A stretch of DNA of 64,000 bases from Candidatus Lightella neohaematopini (lineage in GTDB: Bacteria; Pseudomonadota; Gammaproteobacteria; Enterobacterales; Enterobacteriaceae). Below the pieces are notes generated by a model. That model had not been told where the DNA came from. It worked only from the letters and a program-made list of their open reading frames with translations, and made no database searches. Shown here one piece after another: positions 1-10,474 of the stretch. Both the position numbers and the translations under genes were made by a program. Position 1 is the first letter of the stretch, and each line of letters opens with the position of its first letter. The DNA lies in assembly GCA_025728315.1 (NCBI GenBank), contig JAOBJW010000002.1:1-64000 (forward strand), given 5' to 3'.

Positions 1-75
1 TACACTGTTTTTTTATTATGTCAAGTTGATTTATTATAAATAAATAATAATGGTTATAGTTTTATTTAAATTGAA

Positions 76-110
76 ATATTAATACTATCAAGATAGTATT
101 AATATTTTTA
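76..110. terminator. Palindromic hairpin upstream of proS, terminator-like
   Basis: Bases 76-105 form an almost perfect inverted repeat: a 14-bp arm, a 2-base centre AA at 90-91, then the complementary arm, followed by a T-rich stretch. It could terminate a rightward gene lying left of the window. Because the arms are almost pure A/T, it could also be a chance palindrome. Bases 1-75 show no gene that I recognise. Confidence 0.35.
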
Positions 111-137
111 TTTATTAGTTAATATTTATTTAATATT

Positions 138-1772
138 ATGCGTATTACTAAATACCCAATTTTTACAAGTAAAAATATTTTTTCTAATATAGAAAGTACT
201 AGTTATAGGTTAATGTTACGTTCTGGTATGATTCGTAAATCATCTAAAGGAATTTATATTTGGCTACCTATTGGTATACGTGTTTTAAATAAAGTAATAA
301 GTCTTATCAAAAAATATATGAATAGTATAGATGCTATAGAGTTAATGATGCCAATAATGCAACCAGAATATTTATGGAAAAAGAGTGGTAGATTAAAAAT
401 TAGTAATTTAGAAATTATGTCTGTTATTGATCGTAAACAAATAAAATATATTTTAGGACCAACTAATGAAGAAGTAATACTAAATTTAGTTCATAATGAA
501 ATTCATTCTTATAAGAATTTACCGACAATTTTTTATCAAATACAATATAAATTTCGTGACGAAATTAGACCTTGTCTTGGAGTAATACGTTCTAGAGAAT
601 TCATTATGAAAGATGCTTATTCATTTCATTCTAATAAATTTTCGTTACAAAAAACTTATAATAAGATTTTTCATTTATATAAAAAAATATTTGATTGTAT
701 GAAAATTAATTTTTTTGTTGCTCAAGCAGATACTGGATTTATTGGAGGAGATATATCTCATGAATTCTATGCTAGGAAAATTAATAATTTTAGTGAAACT
801 AAAAATTTTAAAGAATTAAAATTAATAAAGATACCAAATATTAATTCTATAGATGAGTTGTCAAATAAATTACATATATCTATAAAAAAGATAGTTAAAG
901 TAATTATTATACGTAATAATAATTTACTAAAATATAATAGTTCATTATTAGCTTTAGTTATTAGAGCAGATAAAGAACTAAATTTAGTTTATATTAGTAA
1001 AATATTAAATTTGAAATTACCAATTAAATTAGCTACTGAAAATGATATTAAACATATATTAAAAATTAATAATAGTATTATTGGTGTGTTAAATTTATCA
1101 ATACCAATAATTATTGATTATGATGTTGCTAACATGAAAAATTTTGTTACTAGCAATAATATACATGAAGAATACTTAATAAACGTTAATTGGGGTAAAG
1201 ATTTAATTTTACCTGAAATAAAAAATTTATGTAATAAAAATGTTAATTTTAATAACCAAACTAAAAATGATGCAATAGAAATTGCCCATATTTTTCAACT
1301 AGGAACAAAATATTCTCATCCTATGAAAGTTTATATAAAAAAGGATAATAATAAAACAGAATTAATTATGGGGTGTTATGGTATAGGAATAACAAGATTA
1401 ATCGCAGCTGTTATTGAACAAAATAATGATCAATATGGTATAAAATGGCCACCTATGATTGCACCATTTAATGTGGCATTATTACCAATTAATTTCTATT
1501 CTTCAATAGAAGTAAAAAATACAACAGAATATATTTATAAAAAATTATTATATTATAATGTAGATACTCTTCTTTATGATCGTAAAGAATATTTTGGTGT
1601 TATGTTACATGATATAGAATTAATTGGTATTCCTAATATATTAATTATTAGTAAAAGTAATTTAAATAAAGGAATAATAGAATATAAAGACCGTATTAAT
1701 AATACTATTATTCCAGTTAATAGTAATAATATAGTACAATTTTTACTAAGACGAATAAAGAATATAATTTAA
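138..1772 (+). CDS. proS: Prolyl-tRNA synthetase
   Basis: Class II aminoacyl-tRNA synthetase that charges tRNA-Pro in the cytoplasm. The 544-residue protein follows E. coli ProRS (572) along its length. Motif 2 is visible in KFRDEIRP and SREFIMKDAYSFH, the active-site QADTGFIGG and SHEF follow, then the inserted YbaK-like editing region (about 230-380), motif 3 near GCYGIGITRL, and the C-terminal anticodon-binding domain. The linker after SHEF is shorter than in E. coli, which accounts for most of the length difference. It is the only rightward gene at this end and converges on tilS; the two TAA stops share the palindrome TTAA at 1769-1772. Confidence 0.97.
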   Translation: MRITKYPIFTSKNIFSNIESTSYRLMLRSGMIRKSSKGIYIWLPIGIRVLNKVISLIKKYMNSIDAIELMMPIMQPEYLWKKSGRLKISNLEIMSVIDRKQIKYILGPTNEEVILNLVHNEIHSYKNLPTIFYQIQYKFRDEIRPCLGVIRSREFIMKDAYSFHSNKFSLQKTYNKIFHLYKKIFDCMKINFFVAQADTGFIGGDISHEFYARKINNFSETKNFKELKLIKIPNINSIDELSNKLHISIKKIVKVIIIRNNNLLKYNSSLLALVIRADKELNLVYISKILNLKLPIKLATENDIKHILKINNSIIGVLNLSIPIIIDYDVANMKNFVTSNNIHEEYLINVNWGKDLILPEIKNLCNKNVNFNNQTKNDAIEIAHIFQLGTKYSHPMKVYIKKDNNKTELIMGCYGIGITRLIAAVIEQNNDQYGIKWPPMIAPFNVALLPINFYSSIEVKNTTEYIYKKLLYYNVDTLLYDRKEYFGVMLHDIELIGIPNILIISKSNLNKGIIEYKDRINNTIIPVNSNNIVQFLLRRIKNII

Positions 1773-3148
1773 TAAAGATATTTATTTTTATTAAACCAAT
1801 ATAAATACCAATGATTACTATTAATTGGTGCACCATATACAGTAACAAAGTATCCTATAGCTGCAATTAATTTATTATTATAAAATAGTATAGGTATAAT
1901 TTTTCTTTGCCATGGAGGTACTGATAATATTTTCCAAATTTTTTTTAAAGTAATATGGTGCTTAGTATGTACTAATTTTATTAATGTCTTACTTTTTATA
2001 TTAAAACGTATTGATACAATATCTGTTACAGTCGGTGCTTTCACAATAGATATTAGTTTTTTATTATTAATGTTATTTATTGTTAAAAATAAAATTTCTC
2101 CTAAATTTAGAGGTAATAAAATTCTTTTGTAATTATTAGTTGACGTAAATATAATAGTTTTACTACAAAAATCCTTATATCGATTACTAAATTTATGTAC
2201 ATATAAACGATTTCTAAATTTTTGTACTATAAAATTACTTATATAAAATTTAGCTAATGAATCATTTCTACTTAAAACTACTTCATTCCATATTATATTT
2301 AATTTTTTATAAGAACATGATATAAAAACTTTTTTTATTAACCAAAAACGTAAAATAGCTAAACAATAAACTATACTCATACCAATCATATTATCTACTA
2401 TTAATGATTCATCATGAAACATCATACTATAAATTATTTTATTTAATAACATATTAATTAACTGTTCTTGATGAGCACATAAATAAGTACTTAAAGTAAC
2501 ATTTTGACAAAAATTATTCCATCTTTTTTGTAATAATGGTATAATGTTGTTTCTTAAAAAATTACGATCTAATGTATTATCATAATTACTATCGTCATTC
2601 ACCCAATTTAATTTATTTTTATTAGCATAAGATAGCAACATTGCTTTTGAACAATTTAACAAAGGTCTTAATAATCTGCTATGATAAAATGGTTGATCTA
2701 TTGGCATGGCTGATAGCCCTCTAGGACCACTACCTCTTTTTAATGCTAAAAAAAATGTTTCTACTTGATCATTTTGATGATGTGCGGTAATCAATACTTC
2801 ATTATATTTTAGAACTTTTAGTAGTTTTTTATATCTTTGATTACGTGCATTTTGTTCAAAATTACCTTTATTAACTTTAATAACATCATATATAAATGAT
2901 ACATCACGTCGTTTACATTCGTAAATACAATGATGTAACCATTGATTGGAAGATAAACTACTTCGTTGATGATCAATATAACACGCTCTTAAAAATATAT
3001 TATTATATTTATTACGTAACATTGTGATTATATCTAATAAAACTATAGAATCTAAACCACCGCTAAAAGCCAATAATAAATAATTGTATGGATGAATAAA
3101 TTTTATTACTTGTTGTTGTAAGTATTTTGTGTAGTCTTTATCAATCAC
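1769..3148 (-). CDS. tilS: tRNA(Ile)-lysidine synthase
   Basis: Converts cytidine 34 of tRNA-Ile(CAU) to lysidine so that the tRNA reads AUA, an essential step and especially important in an AT-rich genome full of AUA codons. The N-terminal PP-loop ATP-binding motif SGGLDS is at residues 29-34. The HHQNDQVETFFL and RPLL segments typical of TilS follow, and the C-terminal substrate-binding domains are present (459 residues; E. coli 432). It lies 5 bp after accA on the same strand and is probably co-transcribed with it, while its stop overlaps the convergent stop of proS. Confidence 0.95.
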   Translation of the reverse strand: MIDKDYTKYLQQQVIKFIHPYNYLLLAFSGGLDSIVLLDIITMLRNKYNNIFLRACYIDHQRSSLSSNQWLHHCIYECKRRDVSFIYDVIKVNKGNFEQNARNQRYKKLLKVLKYNEVLITAHHQNDQVETFFLALKRGSGPRGLSAMPIDQPFYHSRLLRPLLNCSKAMLLSYANKNKLNWVNDDSNYDNTLDRNFLRNNIIPLLQKRWNNFCQNVTLSTYLCAHQEQLINMLLNKIIYSMMFHDESLIVDNMIGMSIVYCLAILRFWLIKKVFISCSYKKLNIIWNEVVLSRNDSLAKFYISNFIVQKFRNRLYVHKFSNRYKDFCSKTIIFTSTNNYKRILLPLNLGEILFLTINNINNKKLISIVKAPTVTDIVSIRFNIKSKTLIKLVHTKHHITLKKIWKILSVPPWQRKIIPILFYNNKLIAAIGYFVTVYGAPINSNHWYLYWFNKNKYLY

Positions 3149-3153
3149 TTTAT

Positions 3154-4119
3154 TTACATGTATAATTCATAATTATAGTTAATTAACTTATGATAACGAT
3201 TTTTTAATAACTGTTTTTTACTTAAAAGTTTTAATTTATTTAAATCTACTAGTAATTGTTTTTTTATATTTGTTGCAGTTAATTGCAAATTTTTATGAGC
3301 TCCACCTAGAGGTTCATTAATAATGTTATCAATTAATTTTAATTTTTTTAAATTTATTGCAGTCATATTCATTGATTTAATAGATGATAGTATTTTACTG
3401 CTATCTTTCCATAATAATGCAGCACATCCTTCTGGAGATATAACTGAGTAAATACTATATTGTAACATATTAATTTTATCACCTACTCCAATAGCTAAAG
3501 CACCTCCAGATCCACCTTCACCTATTATAATACATATTATTGGTACACTTAAATGAGACATTTCTAATAAATTTCTTGCTATTGCTTCTGCTTGCCCACG
3601 TTCTTCAGCTTCTATGCCAGGATAAGCTCCTGGAGTATCAATAAAAGTAATTATTGGAATATTAAAATTATTAGCCATACGCATTAATCTAAGAGCTTTT
3701 CGATAACCTTCCGGTGATGGCATACCAAAATTACGCCTAATTTTATCTTTGATACTACGACCTTTTTCATGACCTATTATCATTACTGAATATGATTCTA
3801 AACGTGCAATACCTCCAATAATAGCTTTATCATCAGAAAACATACGATCACCAGATAGTTCATCAAAATCAGTAAAGATCATATTAATATAATCTATAGT
3901 ATGAGGTCTTAGTGGATGTCTTGCTAATTGTATTATTTGCCACTTATTTAAATTAGAAAATATTTTATTAGTTAACTTAATACTTATTTTTTTTAATTTA
4001 TTAATTTTATTAGATAAATTAACATCATTTATTTTCATTTTATTATTAAGAGTTAATAAATTAATCTTTTCTTCTAACTTTATAATTGGTTGTTCAAAAT
4101 CAAGATATTCTAGATTCAT
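3154..4119 (-). CDS. accA: Acetyl-CoA carboxylase carboxyltransferase, alpha subunit
   Basis: Forms the carboxyltransferase with AccD, transferring carboxyl from carboxybiotin to acetyl-CoA to make malonyl-CoA, the first committed step of fatty acid synthesis. The 321 residues align end to end with E. coli AccA (319): [12 protein letters not shown] at the start, [19 protein letters not shown], the oxyanion-hole segment [12 protein letters not shown], and [12 protein letters not shown]. It sits 30 bp after the end of dnaE, as in E. coli (dnaE-accA). With fabZ, fabA, cdsA and pgsA also in the window, it indicates that the cell makes its own membrane lipid. Confidence 0.97.
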   Translation of the reverse strand: MNLEYLDFEQPIIKLEEKINLLTLNNKMKINDVNLSNKINKLKKISIKLTNKIFSNLNKWQIIQLARHPLRPHTIDYINMIFTDFDELSGDRMFSDDKAIIGGIARLESYSVMIIGHEKGRSIKDKIRRNFGMPSPEGYRKALRLMRMANNFNIPIITFIDTPGAYPGIEAEERGQAEAIARNLLEMSHLSVPIICIIIGEGGSGGALAIGVGDKINMLQYSIYSVISPEGCAALLWKDSSKILSSIKSMNMTAINLKKLKLIDNIINEPLGGAHKNLQLTATNIKKQLLVDLNKLKLLSKKQLLKNRYHKLINYNYELYM

Positions 4120-4149
4120 AATATTTTACACTTAAAATTATTAATACTG

Positions 4150-6936
4150 TTATTTATCAATTACGCACATAAACATATCAGTTTGATATTTTGAATAACT
4201 AGCATATTGTTTAGATTTATTTATAATATTATCAATATAATCTTCATTAGATTTATTAGTTATTTTTAATAGACGAAATACATTAAATTTTATTAATTGT
4301 TTAATTATAGATCTATTAACTATTCCAGTATCAACACGAATACAAAAATCTAATAAATTTTTAAACTTTCCCTGACTACGTTTTTTAATAATTTCCTTAG
4401 CTATGTTAAATCCTAAACCATTAATCATGCCTAAGCCACATATAATAATGTTATTATGAACATAACAATGATATTGACTATAATTAATTTCTGGTAACAT
4501 AATTCTTATATTCATAAGAGCACATTCTTGAATTAAAACAGATAATTTTTTTTGATTATTTATATTATTTGTCATTACAGATGACAAAAATTCTGCTGGA
4601 TAATTAGCTTTTAACCATAATGTATAATAAGATAATAATGCATATGCAGTAGAATGAGATTTATTAAATCCATAATGAACGAATTTTTCTAAGAAATAAA
4701 ATATTTTAGTAGCTAATTGTTTATTAATATTATTCTTTTTAGCACTATTAATAAATAATAATTTTTGTTTATCTATTTCTGTAAAAATTTTTTTACTGAT
4801 TACTTGACGTAATATATCAGCATCAATAAAGTTATAACCAGCTAATACTTGTGCTATTTGTATAACTTGTTCTTGATATAAAATAATACCATAGGTAGAT
4901 TTTAAAATTGGTTTTAATAAATCGTGTTGCCAATTAATATCAGGATAATAAATTTTTTCTATACCGTGTTTACGGTTAATAAAATTATCTACCATACCAG
5001 ATTGTAATGGTCCAGGACGAAACAAAGCTATTAACGCAATAATATCTTCAAAAGAGTCTGGTTTTAATCTTCTTATTAAATCTTGCATACCTTTTGATTC
5101 TAATTGAAAAACTGCATTAGTATTTATTTTATTTAATAAAATAAAACTATTCTTATCATTTAACTTAATATTAGATAAACTAATATTATTTAATCCTAAT
5201 CTTGTATTTTTTTTATTAATCATATTAATAGTATGATTAATAATTGTTAAAGTTCTTAAACCTAAAAAATCAAATTTAACTAAACCAATCTTAACTATAT
5301 CAGTTTTATCTAATTGTATTGCTGCATAATTACTTTTATCATCAAAATATAGTGGGGCAAAATTAATGATTTTACTTGGTGTAATAACAATTCCTCCAGC
5401 ATGTCTACTAACATTACGAATTACTCCTTCTAATTTAAAAGCCATATTTAATATAATTTTTACATCTTCATTATTACTAAATAATTTAGCTAACTTAGAT
5501 TCAGTTAAAATTGCTTTTTTTAAAGTTATACCAAAATCCATAGGAATTAATCTAGCAATTTTATCTACAAAATTATAATGATATCCAAGAACACGACCAA
5601 CATCTCGAATAACTGCTTTAGCGGTTAAAGTACCAAAGGTAATAATTTGTGCTACATTATCTACACCATATTTATTAACAACATAATTAATTACTAAATC
5701 TCGTTTTTCCATACAAAAATCAATATCTAAATCAGGCATAGATAATCTTTCTATATTTAAGAATCTTTCAAAAATTAAACCAAATAATAATGGATCTAGT
5801 TCAGTAATATTTAAAGCATAAGCCACTAATGATCCAGCTCCAGATCCGCGTCCAGGACCAACAGGTATATTATTGTTTTTTGCCCAGTTGATAAATTCTG
5901 ATACTATTAAAAAATAATTAGTAAAACCGGTCTTAATAATAGTATTTAATTCTAAATTTAATCTTTGATAATAAGTAATCCATTTTTTATTTCTTATAAT
6001 TTTATTGGTAAAATTATTTTTTAATCTGTTTATTAATCCCTGTTTAGAAATTTTTATTAAATATTTTTCAGCAGTATATTTTTTTGGTACATTAAATTTT
6101 GGTAGTAAATATTTACCTAATGTAATAGTTACATTACATCTTTTAGCTAATTCAACACTATTAACTAGTGATTCTGGTATGTCATTAAATAATAAACACA
6201 TTTCTTCTTCATTTTTCATATATTGTTCTTTACTATAAGAAACAAATAAATTTTTATTACTATTTACATAACTACCATTGCTAATAGCAACTCTGACTGT
6301 ATGTGTTTCAAAATCATCTTTTTTTAAAAATCTAACATTATTAGTTGCTAATAATGGTAAATCTTGATCTATAGATAAATTAATAGCTTTATTTAAATAT
6401 TCATTTTCTAACTCAAAACCATTACGTGTAATTTCTAAATAAAAACTATTTTTAAAATAAGTTTTATAGAATGAAATATAATAATTCAGTTTATTATTTT
6501 GGTTATATAATAAACATTGTCCTATATCACCAAATTGTGCTCCAGATAAAATAATTAATCCAGAATTATGATATTTTAACCAATCACGATAAATGAAAAC
6601 ATTAGATGTATTTATTTTATATTTATGTGCTTTAGATATTAAGTAAATTAAATTACTATAACCAATATTATTCATTACTAATATTGTAATTGCATATGAT
6701 TGATAACTATTAATATAATCTTTAATAATAAAATCAGCACCAATAATTGGTTTTATACCTAAATTATAAGCAATATTATAAAATTTTATTACACCATATA
6801 AATTAGTAAAATCAGTAATTGCTAATGCAGGCATATTAAATTTTACTGCTTGATTCAATAATTGATTAATATTAGACAATCCATCTATTATAGAATATTC
6901 ACTTCTTACATGTAAATGTATAAATTTAGGTAACAT
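4150..6936 (-). CDS. dnaE: DNA polymerase III alpha subunit, C-terminally truncated
   Basis: Replicative polymerase. The PHP domain (HLHVRSEYSIIDGL at the N-terminus), palm, fingers and beta-binding region match E. coli DnaE closely. Catalytic acidic residues are present: Asp404 and Asp406 in PDLDIDFCMEKRD and Asp556 in KFDFLGLRTL. Fingers motifs such as ALFRPGPLQSGMVDNF and YGIILYQEQV are intact. The protein is only 928 residues (E. coli 1160). It ends seven residues after the internal sliding-clamp motif QTDMF (918-922; QADMF in E. coli), so the OB-fold and the C-terminal tau-binding domain are missing. Only 29 bp separate the stop from accA, so no remnant of the lost part survives nearby. 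Confidence 0.96.
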   Translation of the reverse strand: MLPKFIHLHVRSEYSIIDGLSNINQLLNQAVKFNMPALAITDFTNLYGVIKFYNIAYNLGIKPIIGADFIIKDYINSYQSYAITILVMNNIGYSNLIYLISKAHKYKINTSNVFIYRDWLKYHNSGLIILSGAQFGDIGQCLLYNQNNKLNYYISFYKTYFKNSFYLEITRNGFELENEYLNKAINLSIDQDLPLLATNNVRFLKKDDFETHTVRVAISNGSYVNSNKNLFVSYSKEQYMKNEEEMCLLFNDIPESLVNSVELAKRCNVTITLGKYLLPKFNVPKKYTAEKYLIKISKQGLINRLKNNFTNKIIRNKKWITYYQRLNLELNTIIKTGFTNYFLIVSEFINWAKNNNIPVGPGRGSGAGSLVAYALNITELDPLLFGLIFERFLNIERLSMPDLDIDFCMEKRDLVINYVVNKYGVDNVAQIITFGTLTAKAVIRDVGRVLGYHYNFVDKIARLIPMDFGITLKKAILTESKLAKLFSNNEDVKIILNMAFKLEGVIRNVSRHAGGIVITPSKIINFAPLYFDDKSNYAAIQLDKTDIVKIGLVKFDFLGLRTLTIINHTINMINKKNTRLGLNNISLSNIKLNDKNSFILLNKINTNAVFQLESKGMQDLIRRLKPDSFEDIIALIALFRPGPLQSGMVDNFINRKHGIEKIYYPDINWQHDLLKPILKSTYGIILYQEQVIQIAQVLAGYNFIDADILRQVISKKIFTEIDKQKLLFINSAKKNNINKQLATKIFYFLEKFVHYGFNKSHSTAYALLSYYTLWLKANYPAEFLSSVMTNNINNQKKLSVLIQECALMNIRIMLPEINYSQYHCYVHNNIIICGLGMINGLGFNIAKEIIKKRSQGKFKNLLDFCIRVDTGIVNRSIIKQLIKFNVFRLLKITNKSNEDYIDNIINKSKQYASYSKYQTDMFMCVIDK

Positions 6937-6957
6937 AATAATTATAAATTATATTAT

Positions 6958-8109
6958 TTAATGTAAATTATTATTAATGATTTGTAACACTATTTTTGTT
7001 ACTTGTTCACTAGCATTAAAATTTATTTTTTTATGCAGATCAACAAAAATATTTTTAATCTTACGTTGATAACATTTATTTAGAATAATTTTAATTATTG
7101 TAGATGCTAACAATTCCGGTTTAAGATTATCTTGTATATATTCATTAACTATATATTTGTTAGCTAGTAAATTAGGTAATGATATCCATTTAATACGAAT
7201 TAATATCTTTGCGATAATAAAATCCAATAATGGAATACGATAACCAACTACCATTGGACATTTAGCTATCATACATTCTAATGTTGCTGTACCTGAAGCT
7301 AATAGAGCTATATCAGAAGCTACCATGATTTGATATGCTGGATAATTCATTATCCTTATATCAATGTTAGGAATGATGTTATTTTTAATTTTAGTAAATT
7401 GATTAATACGATCTTGATTATTTAATGGTACAATAACAACTAAATTAGGAAAAATACTTTTTAAAATTAATATACATTTAAGAAAACTAACACTAATCAT
7501 ATCTATTTCTATTTTACGACTACCTGGTAACATTACTAAACATAAACTATTACTATCTATGTTTAATTTTTTTCTCATTAAAATCTTGTTTGGATAAAGT
7601 GGTAAATCTTCTGCTATAGGATGACCAACAAATTTATAATTAACATTATAATGTTTGTAAAATTTTTTTTCAAATGGAAATGTAATAAGCACATTATTAG
7701 TAGCATATTTCAATTTTTTGATTCTTTTTTTACGCCAAGCCCAAATTGATGGACTAACATAATGAATAGTATAAATACCAAGTTTTTTTAACCTAGTTTC
7801 CAAAAAAATATTAATTTCTGGACTATCTATACCGATAAAAATATTAATATTAGCACTTATTAATTTACTTAAAACATCATATTTAATAAACCTAATTTTT
7901 GGTAAATGAGGAATTACATTGGTAATACCAAATAACATTAATTCATTAATATTAAACCAAGTTTTCATTCCTTCTAACTGCATTAACGGTCCAGCAATAC
8001 CAACAAAATTAACATTCCACAAATATTTTTTTATATTTTTTATTAATTTAGCACCTATTAAATCACCAGAAAATTCACCAACTACTAAACCAATAGTAAC
8101 TTTAGTCAT
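6958..8109 (-). CDS. lpxB: Lipid-A-disaccharide synthase
   Basis: GT19 glycosyltransferase of the inner membrane face that condenses UDP-2,3-diacylglucosamine with lipid X to form the lipid A disaccharide. Its 383 residues match the E. coli length (382). GEFSGDLIGAKL at the N-terminus, SPSIWAWRKKRIKKL, FVGHPIAEDLPL and LLASGTATLECMI are typical of LpxB. It follows lpxA by 9 bp in the conserved lpxD-fabZ-lpxA-lpxB order; rnhB, which lies between lpxB and dnaE in E. coli, is gone. Its presence means this symbiont, unlike Buchnera, still makes lipid A. Confidence 0.97.
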   Translation of the reverse strand: MTKVTIGLVVGEFSGDLIGAKLIKNIKKYLWNVNFVGIAGPLMQLEGMKTWFNINELMLFGITNVIPHLPKIRFIKYDVLSKLISANINIFIGIDSPEINIFLETRLKKLGIYTIHYVSPSIWAWRKKRIKKLKYATNNVLITFPFEKKFYKHYNVNYKFVGHPIAEDLPLYPNKILMRKKLNIDSNSLCLVMLPGSRKIEIDMISVSFLKCILILKSIFPNLVVIVPLNNQDRINQFTKIKNNIIPNIDIRIMNYPAYQIMVASDIALLASGTATLECMIAKCPMVVGYRIPLLDFIIAKILIRIKWISLPNLLANKYIVNEYIQDNLKPELLASTIIKIILNKCYQRKIKNIFVDLHKKINFNASEQVTKIVLQIINNNLH

Positions 8110-8118
8110 AGTACAATA

Positions 8119-8907
8119 TTAACGAATAATACCTCTTTTTGAACGAGATAAAAAATCTAAAAAAATAGTTATTATTGGATTATGTTGTGCTAGTTTAGTT
8201 AATTCTAATTTAGCTTTTTTTATGGTATTACCATTTCTATATATAATTTTATATGCCATATTAACAGCATGTAATTCATAATTAGAAAAACCATATTTTT
8301 TTAAACCTTTTGTATTTAAACCGAAAGGAATAGCATGGTTACCATGAGCTATAATACATGGTGGTACATCTTGTGCTACTCCAGAACAACCACCAATCAT
8401 AACATAAGCTCCAATAATACAAAATTGATGTATTGCTGTCATTCCACCGATAACAGCATAATCATCAATTGATACATGTCCACCTAATGTAGTATTATTG
8501 GCCATAATACAGTGATTACCGATAATACAATCATGAGCAATATGGGTATTACCCATAAGTAAATTATCATTACCAATTTTAGTTACTTTTCTACCTTGTC
8601 TAGTACCTCTATGAACAGTAACATTTTCTCTAATCATATTACGATCACCAATTTCTACTCTAGTAGGTTCACTATTATATTTTAAATCTTGATTTACTTC
8701 TCCCAAAATAGCAAAAGCATAAATTTTATTATCTTCACCAATATTTGTTATACCATTTACTACAACATGTGATTTTAATTTAGTTCTCGCTCCTATACAT
8801 ACTTGTGATCCTATAAAACAAAATGGACCAATATATACATTAGCATGAATAACAGCTCCCTTTTCAATAATAGAACTAGGATGTATAAAAGAAGACTGAT
8901 CAATCAT
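8119..8907 (-). CDS. lpxA: UDP-N-acetylglucosamine acyltransferase
   Basis: Left-handed beta-helix acyltransferase for the first step of lipid A synthesis. Hexapeptide repeats run through the N-terminal two thirds; [12 protein letters not shown] contains the catalytic-His region and [13 protein letters not shown] is diagnostic. I start it at MIDQSS (8907), which matches the E. coli N-terminus MIDKSA and gives 262 residues, the family length. An in-frame ATG at 8937 would add ten unmatched residues and overlap fabZ. It is 7 bp after fabZ and 9 bp before lpxB, so it is surely in one operon. Confidence 0.96.
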   Translation of the reverse strand: MIDQSSFIHPSSIIEKGAVIHANVYIGPFCFIGSQVCIGARTKLKSHVVVNGITNIGEDNKIYAFAILGEVNQDLKYNSEPTRVEIGDRNMIRENVTVHRGTRQGRKVTKIGNDNLLMGNTHIAHDCIIGNHCIMANNTTLGGHVSIDDYAVIGGMTAIHQFCIIGAYVMIGGCSGVAQDVPPCIIAHGNHAIPFGLNTKGLKKYGFSNYELHAVNMAYKIIYRNGNTIKKAKLELTKLAQHNPIITIFLDFLSRSKRGIIR

Positions 8908-8914
8908 TTTATTT

Positions 8915-9370
8915 TTAAATATCCTTTCTACGAGCACACATCATGGATGCTTTACAAACTAATATATTAGATACTGTAACAATACCATTAAATTTAGCTA
9001 TTCCATTACGTTCTTTAATAAAAGTTACCTCAATAATCATTTGATCACCTGGTTGTACTGGTTTTTTAAATCTAGCAGAATTAACAGCAGCAAAATAGTA
9101 TAATTCTCCTGGTGCTAATTTACTTACACTCTTAAAAGCTAAGATACCAGTTGCTTGTGCTATAGCTTCTAAAATTAGTACTCCAGGAAATATTGGTTTT
9201 CTAGGAAAATGTCCTTGAAAAAATGGTTCATTAAAAGAAACATTTTTTATTGCACGTAGAAATTTACCCTGCTCAAAATACAACACATGATCTATTAATA
9301 GAAATGGAAATCGATGTGGTAATAACTCTAATATTTCTTTTATATTTAAAGAATAATTATTAATATTCAA
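8915..9370 (-). CDS. fabZ: 3-hydroxyacyl-ACP dehydratase FabZ
   Basis: Hot-dog-fold dehydratase of the fatty acid elongation cycle. The catalytic pair is visible as His54 (FQGHFP) and Glu68 (GVLILEA), and the whole 151 residues align with E. coli FabZ without gaps ([29 protein letters not shown]). It lies between lpxD and lpxA as in E. coli, in an operon that links the hydroxyacyl-ACP pool to lipid A. The 86 bp upstream, to lpxD, hold only AT-rich sequence. FabA is also present in the window, so both the general and the isomerising dehydratase are retained. Confidence 0.97.
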   Translation of the reverse strand: MNINNYSLNIKEILELLPHRFPFLLIDHVLYFEQGKFLRAIKNVSFNEPFFQGHFPRKPIFPGVLILEAIAQATGILAFKSVSKLAPGELYYFAAVNSARFKKPVQPGDQMIIEVTFIKERNGIAKFNGIVTVSNILVCKASMMCARRKDI

Positions 9371-9456
9371 AAATAATTCCTATTAAAAAATAATTCTTAA
9401 TAAAAAAATAAATTATTGCTATTTAATTTTAAATAATTTAAAAAATACAAAATTAT

Positions 9457-10467
9457 CTATTTATTAATGCTTTGTTCAATAACTTTTATTCGTTTATCAA
9501 TTTTACTAATATTCATAGTTAATACTGCTGTTTTACGCCATTTATTATTTTGTTGTGTTGGAATTCCAGAAGAATATATTCCAGGTTTTTTAATCGAACG
9601 TACTACCATACTCATACCAGTAATAGTAACTCTATCACAAATACTAATATGACCGTTAATAACAGTTGCACCACCTACTAAACAATTATTCCCTATACGT
9701 GAACTACCAGCAATTATCACTCCTCCAGCAATAGCTGTATACTTACCTATTATAACATTATGTGCTATTTGACATAAATTATCTATAATAACTCCATTAC
9801 CAATAACAGTATCATCCAATGTACCCCGATCTATAGTAGTACATGATCCAATTTCTACATAATCATTAATAATTACACGTCCTAAATGTGGTATTTTTAA
9901 CCATTTTTCTTTATCTTTAATATAACCAAATCCATCTGATCCAATTACAGTACCAGATTGAATAACACAATTATTGCCAATTACAGTATCACTATGAATG
10001 GTAACATTATTAAATAATTTAGTATTATCCTTAATAATCACATTTTTACCAATAAAACAATTTGATCCAATAATAATATTATTTCCTAATTTTACATTAT
10101 CTTCTATTACTACATTATCACTAATATTAATATTTTTTCCTAATAAAATATTTTTTTTCTTTATATTTGTTTTAACATTATTATATAGTGTATTATGTAT
10201 TATTTTTGCAAATAAAATATAAGCAAGATAAGGATTATCTACTACTAATGAGGTAATTTTACAAAATGGCATATTATTTTTATTAATAATAACTGCTGAT
10301 GCTTTACAATTAGATAACAAAAAACGTAACTTATTATTAGCAAGAAAAGTAATATAATTTTTTTTTGTATTATAAATAGAAGTAATACCATGAATTATTA
10401 TATTATTATTACCAATTAATTCAGCGTTTAATTGTTTTGCTAAATCAGTTATTTTAATAGTAAACAT
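9457..10467 (-). CDS. lpxD: UDP-3-O-acyl-glucosamine N-acyltransferase
   Basis: Third acyl-transfer step of lipid A synthesis. It has an N-terminal uridine-binding domain (about 1-100), then a long run of hexapeptide repeats forming the left-handed beta-helix. The signature [20 protein letters not shown] and the catalytic-His segment [17 protein letters not shown] are clear. Length is 336 (E. coli 341). It sits 7 bp downstream of skp, in the conserved bamA-skp-lpxD-fabZ-lpxA-lpxB order. Confidence 0.97.
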   Translation of the reverse strand: MFTIKITDLAKQLNAELIGNNNIIIHGITSIYNTKKNYITFLANNKLRFLLSNCKASAVIINKNNMPFCKITSLVVDNPYLAYILFAKIIHNTLYNNVKTNIKKKNILLGKNINISDNVVIEDNVKLGNNIIIGSNCFIGKNVIIKDNTKLFNNVTIHSDTVIGNNCVIQSGTVIGSDGFGYIKDKEKWLKIPHLGRVIINDYVEIGSCTTIDRGTLDDTVIGNGVIIDNLCQIAHNVIIGKYTAIAGGVIIAGSSRIGNNCLVGGATVINGHISICDRVTITGMSMVVRSIKKPGIYSSGIPTQQNNKWRKTAVLTMNISKIDKRIKVIEQSINK

Positions 10468-10474
10468 AATTATA

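Noticed and set aside
4120..4149. Possible remnant of the missing DnaE C-terminus
   Set aside because: Only 30 bp separate dnaE and accA, too short to code for any of the lost domain.
8908..8937. Upstream ATG for LpxA overlapping fabZ
   Set aside because: The ten extra residues do not match LpxA; MIDQSS at 8907 corresponds to the conserved N-terminus.
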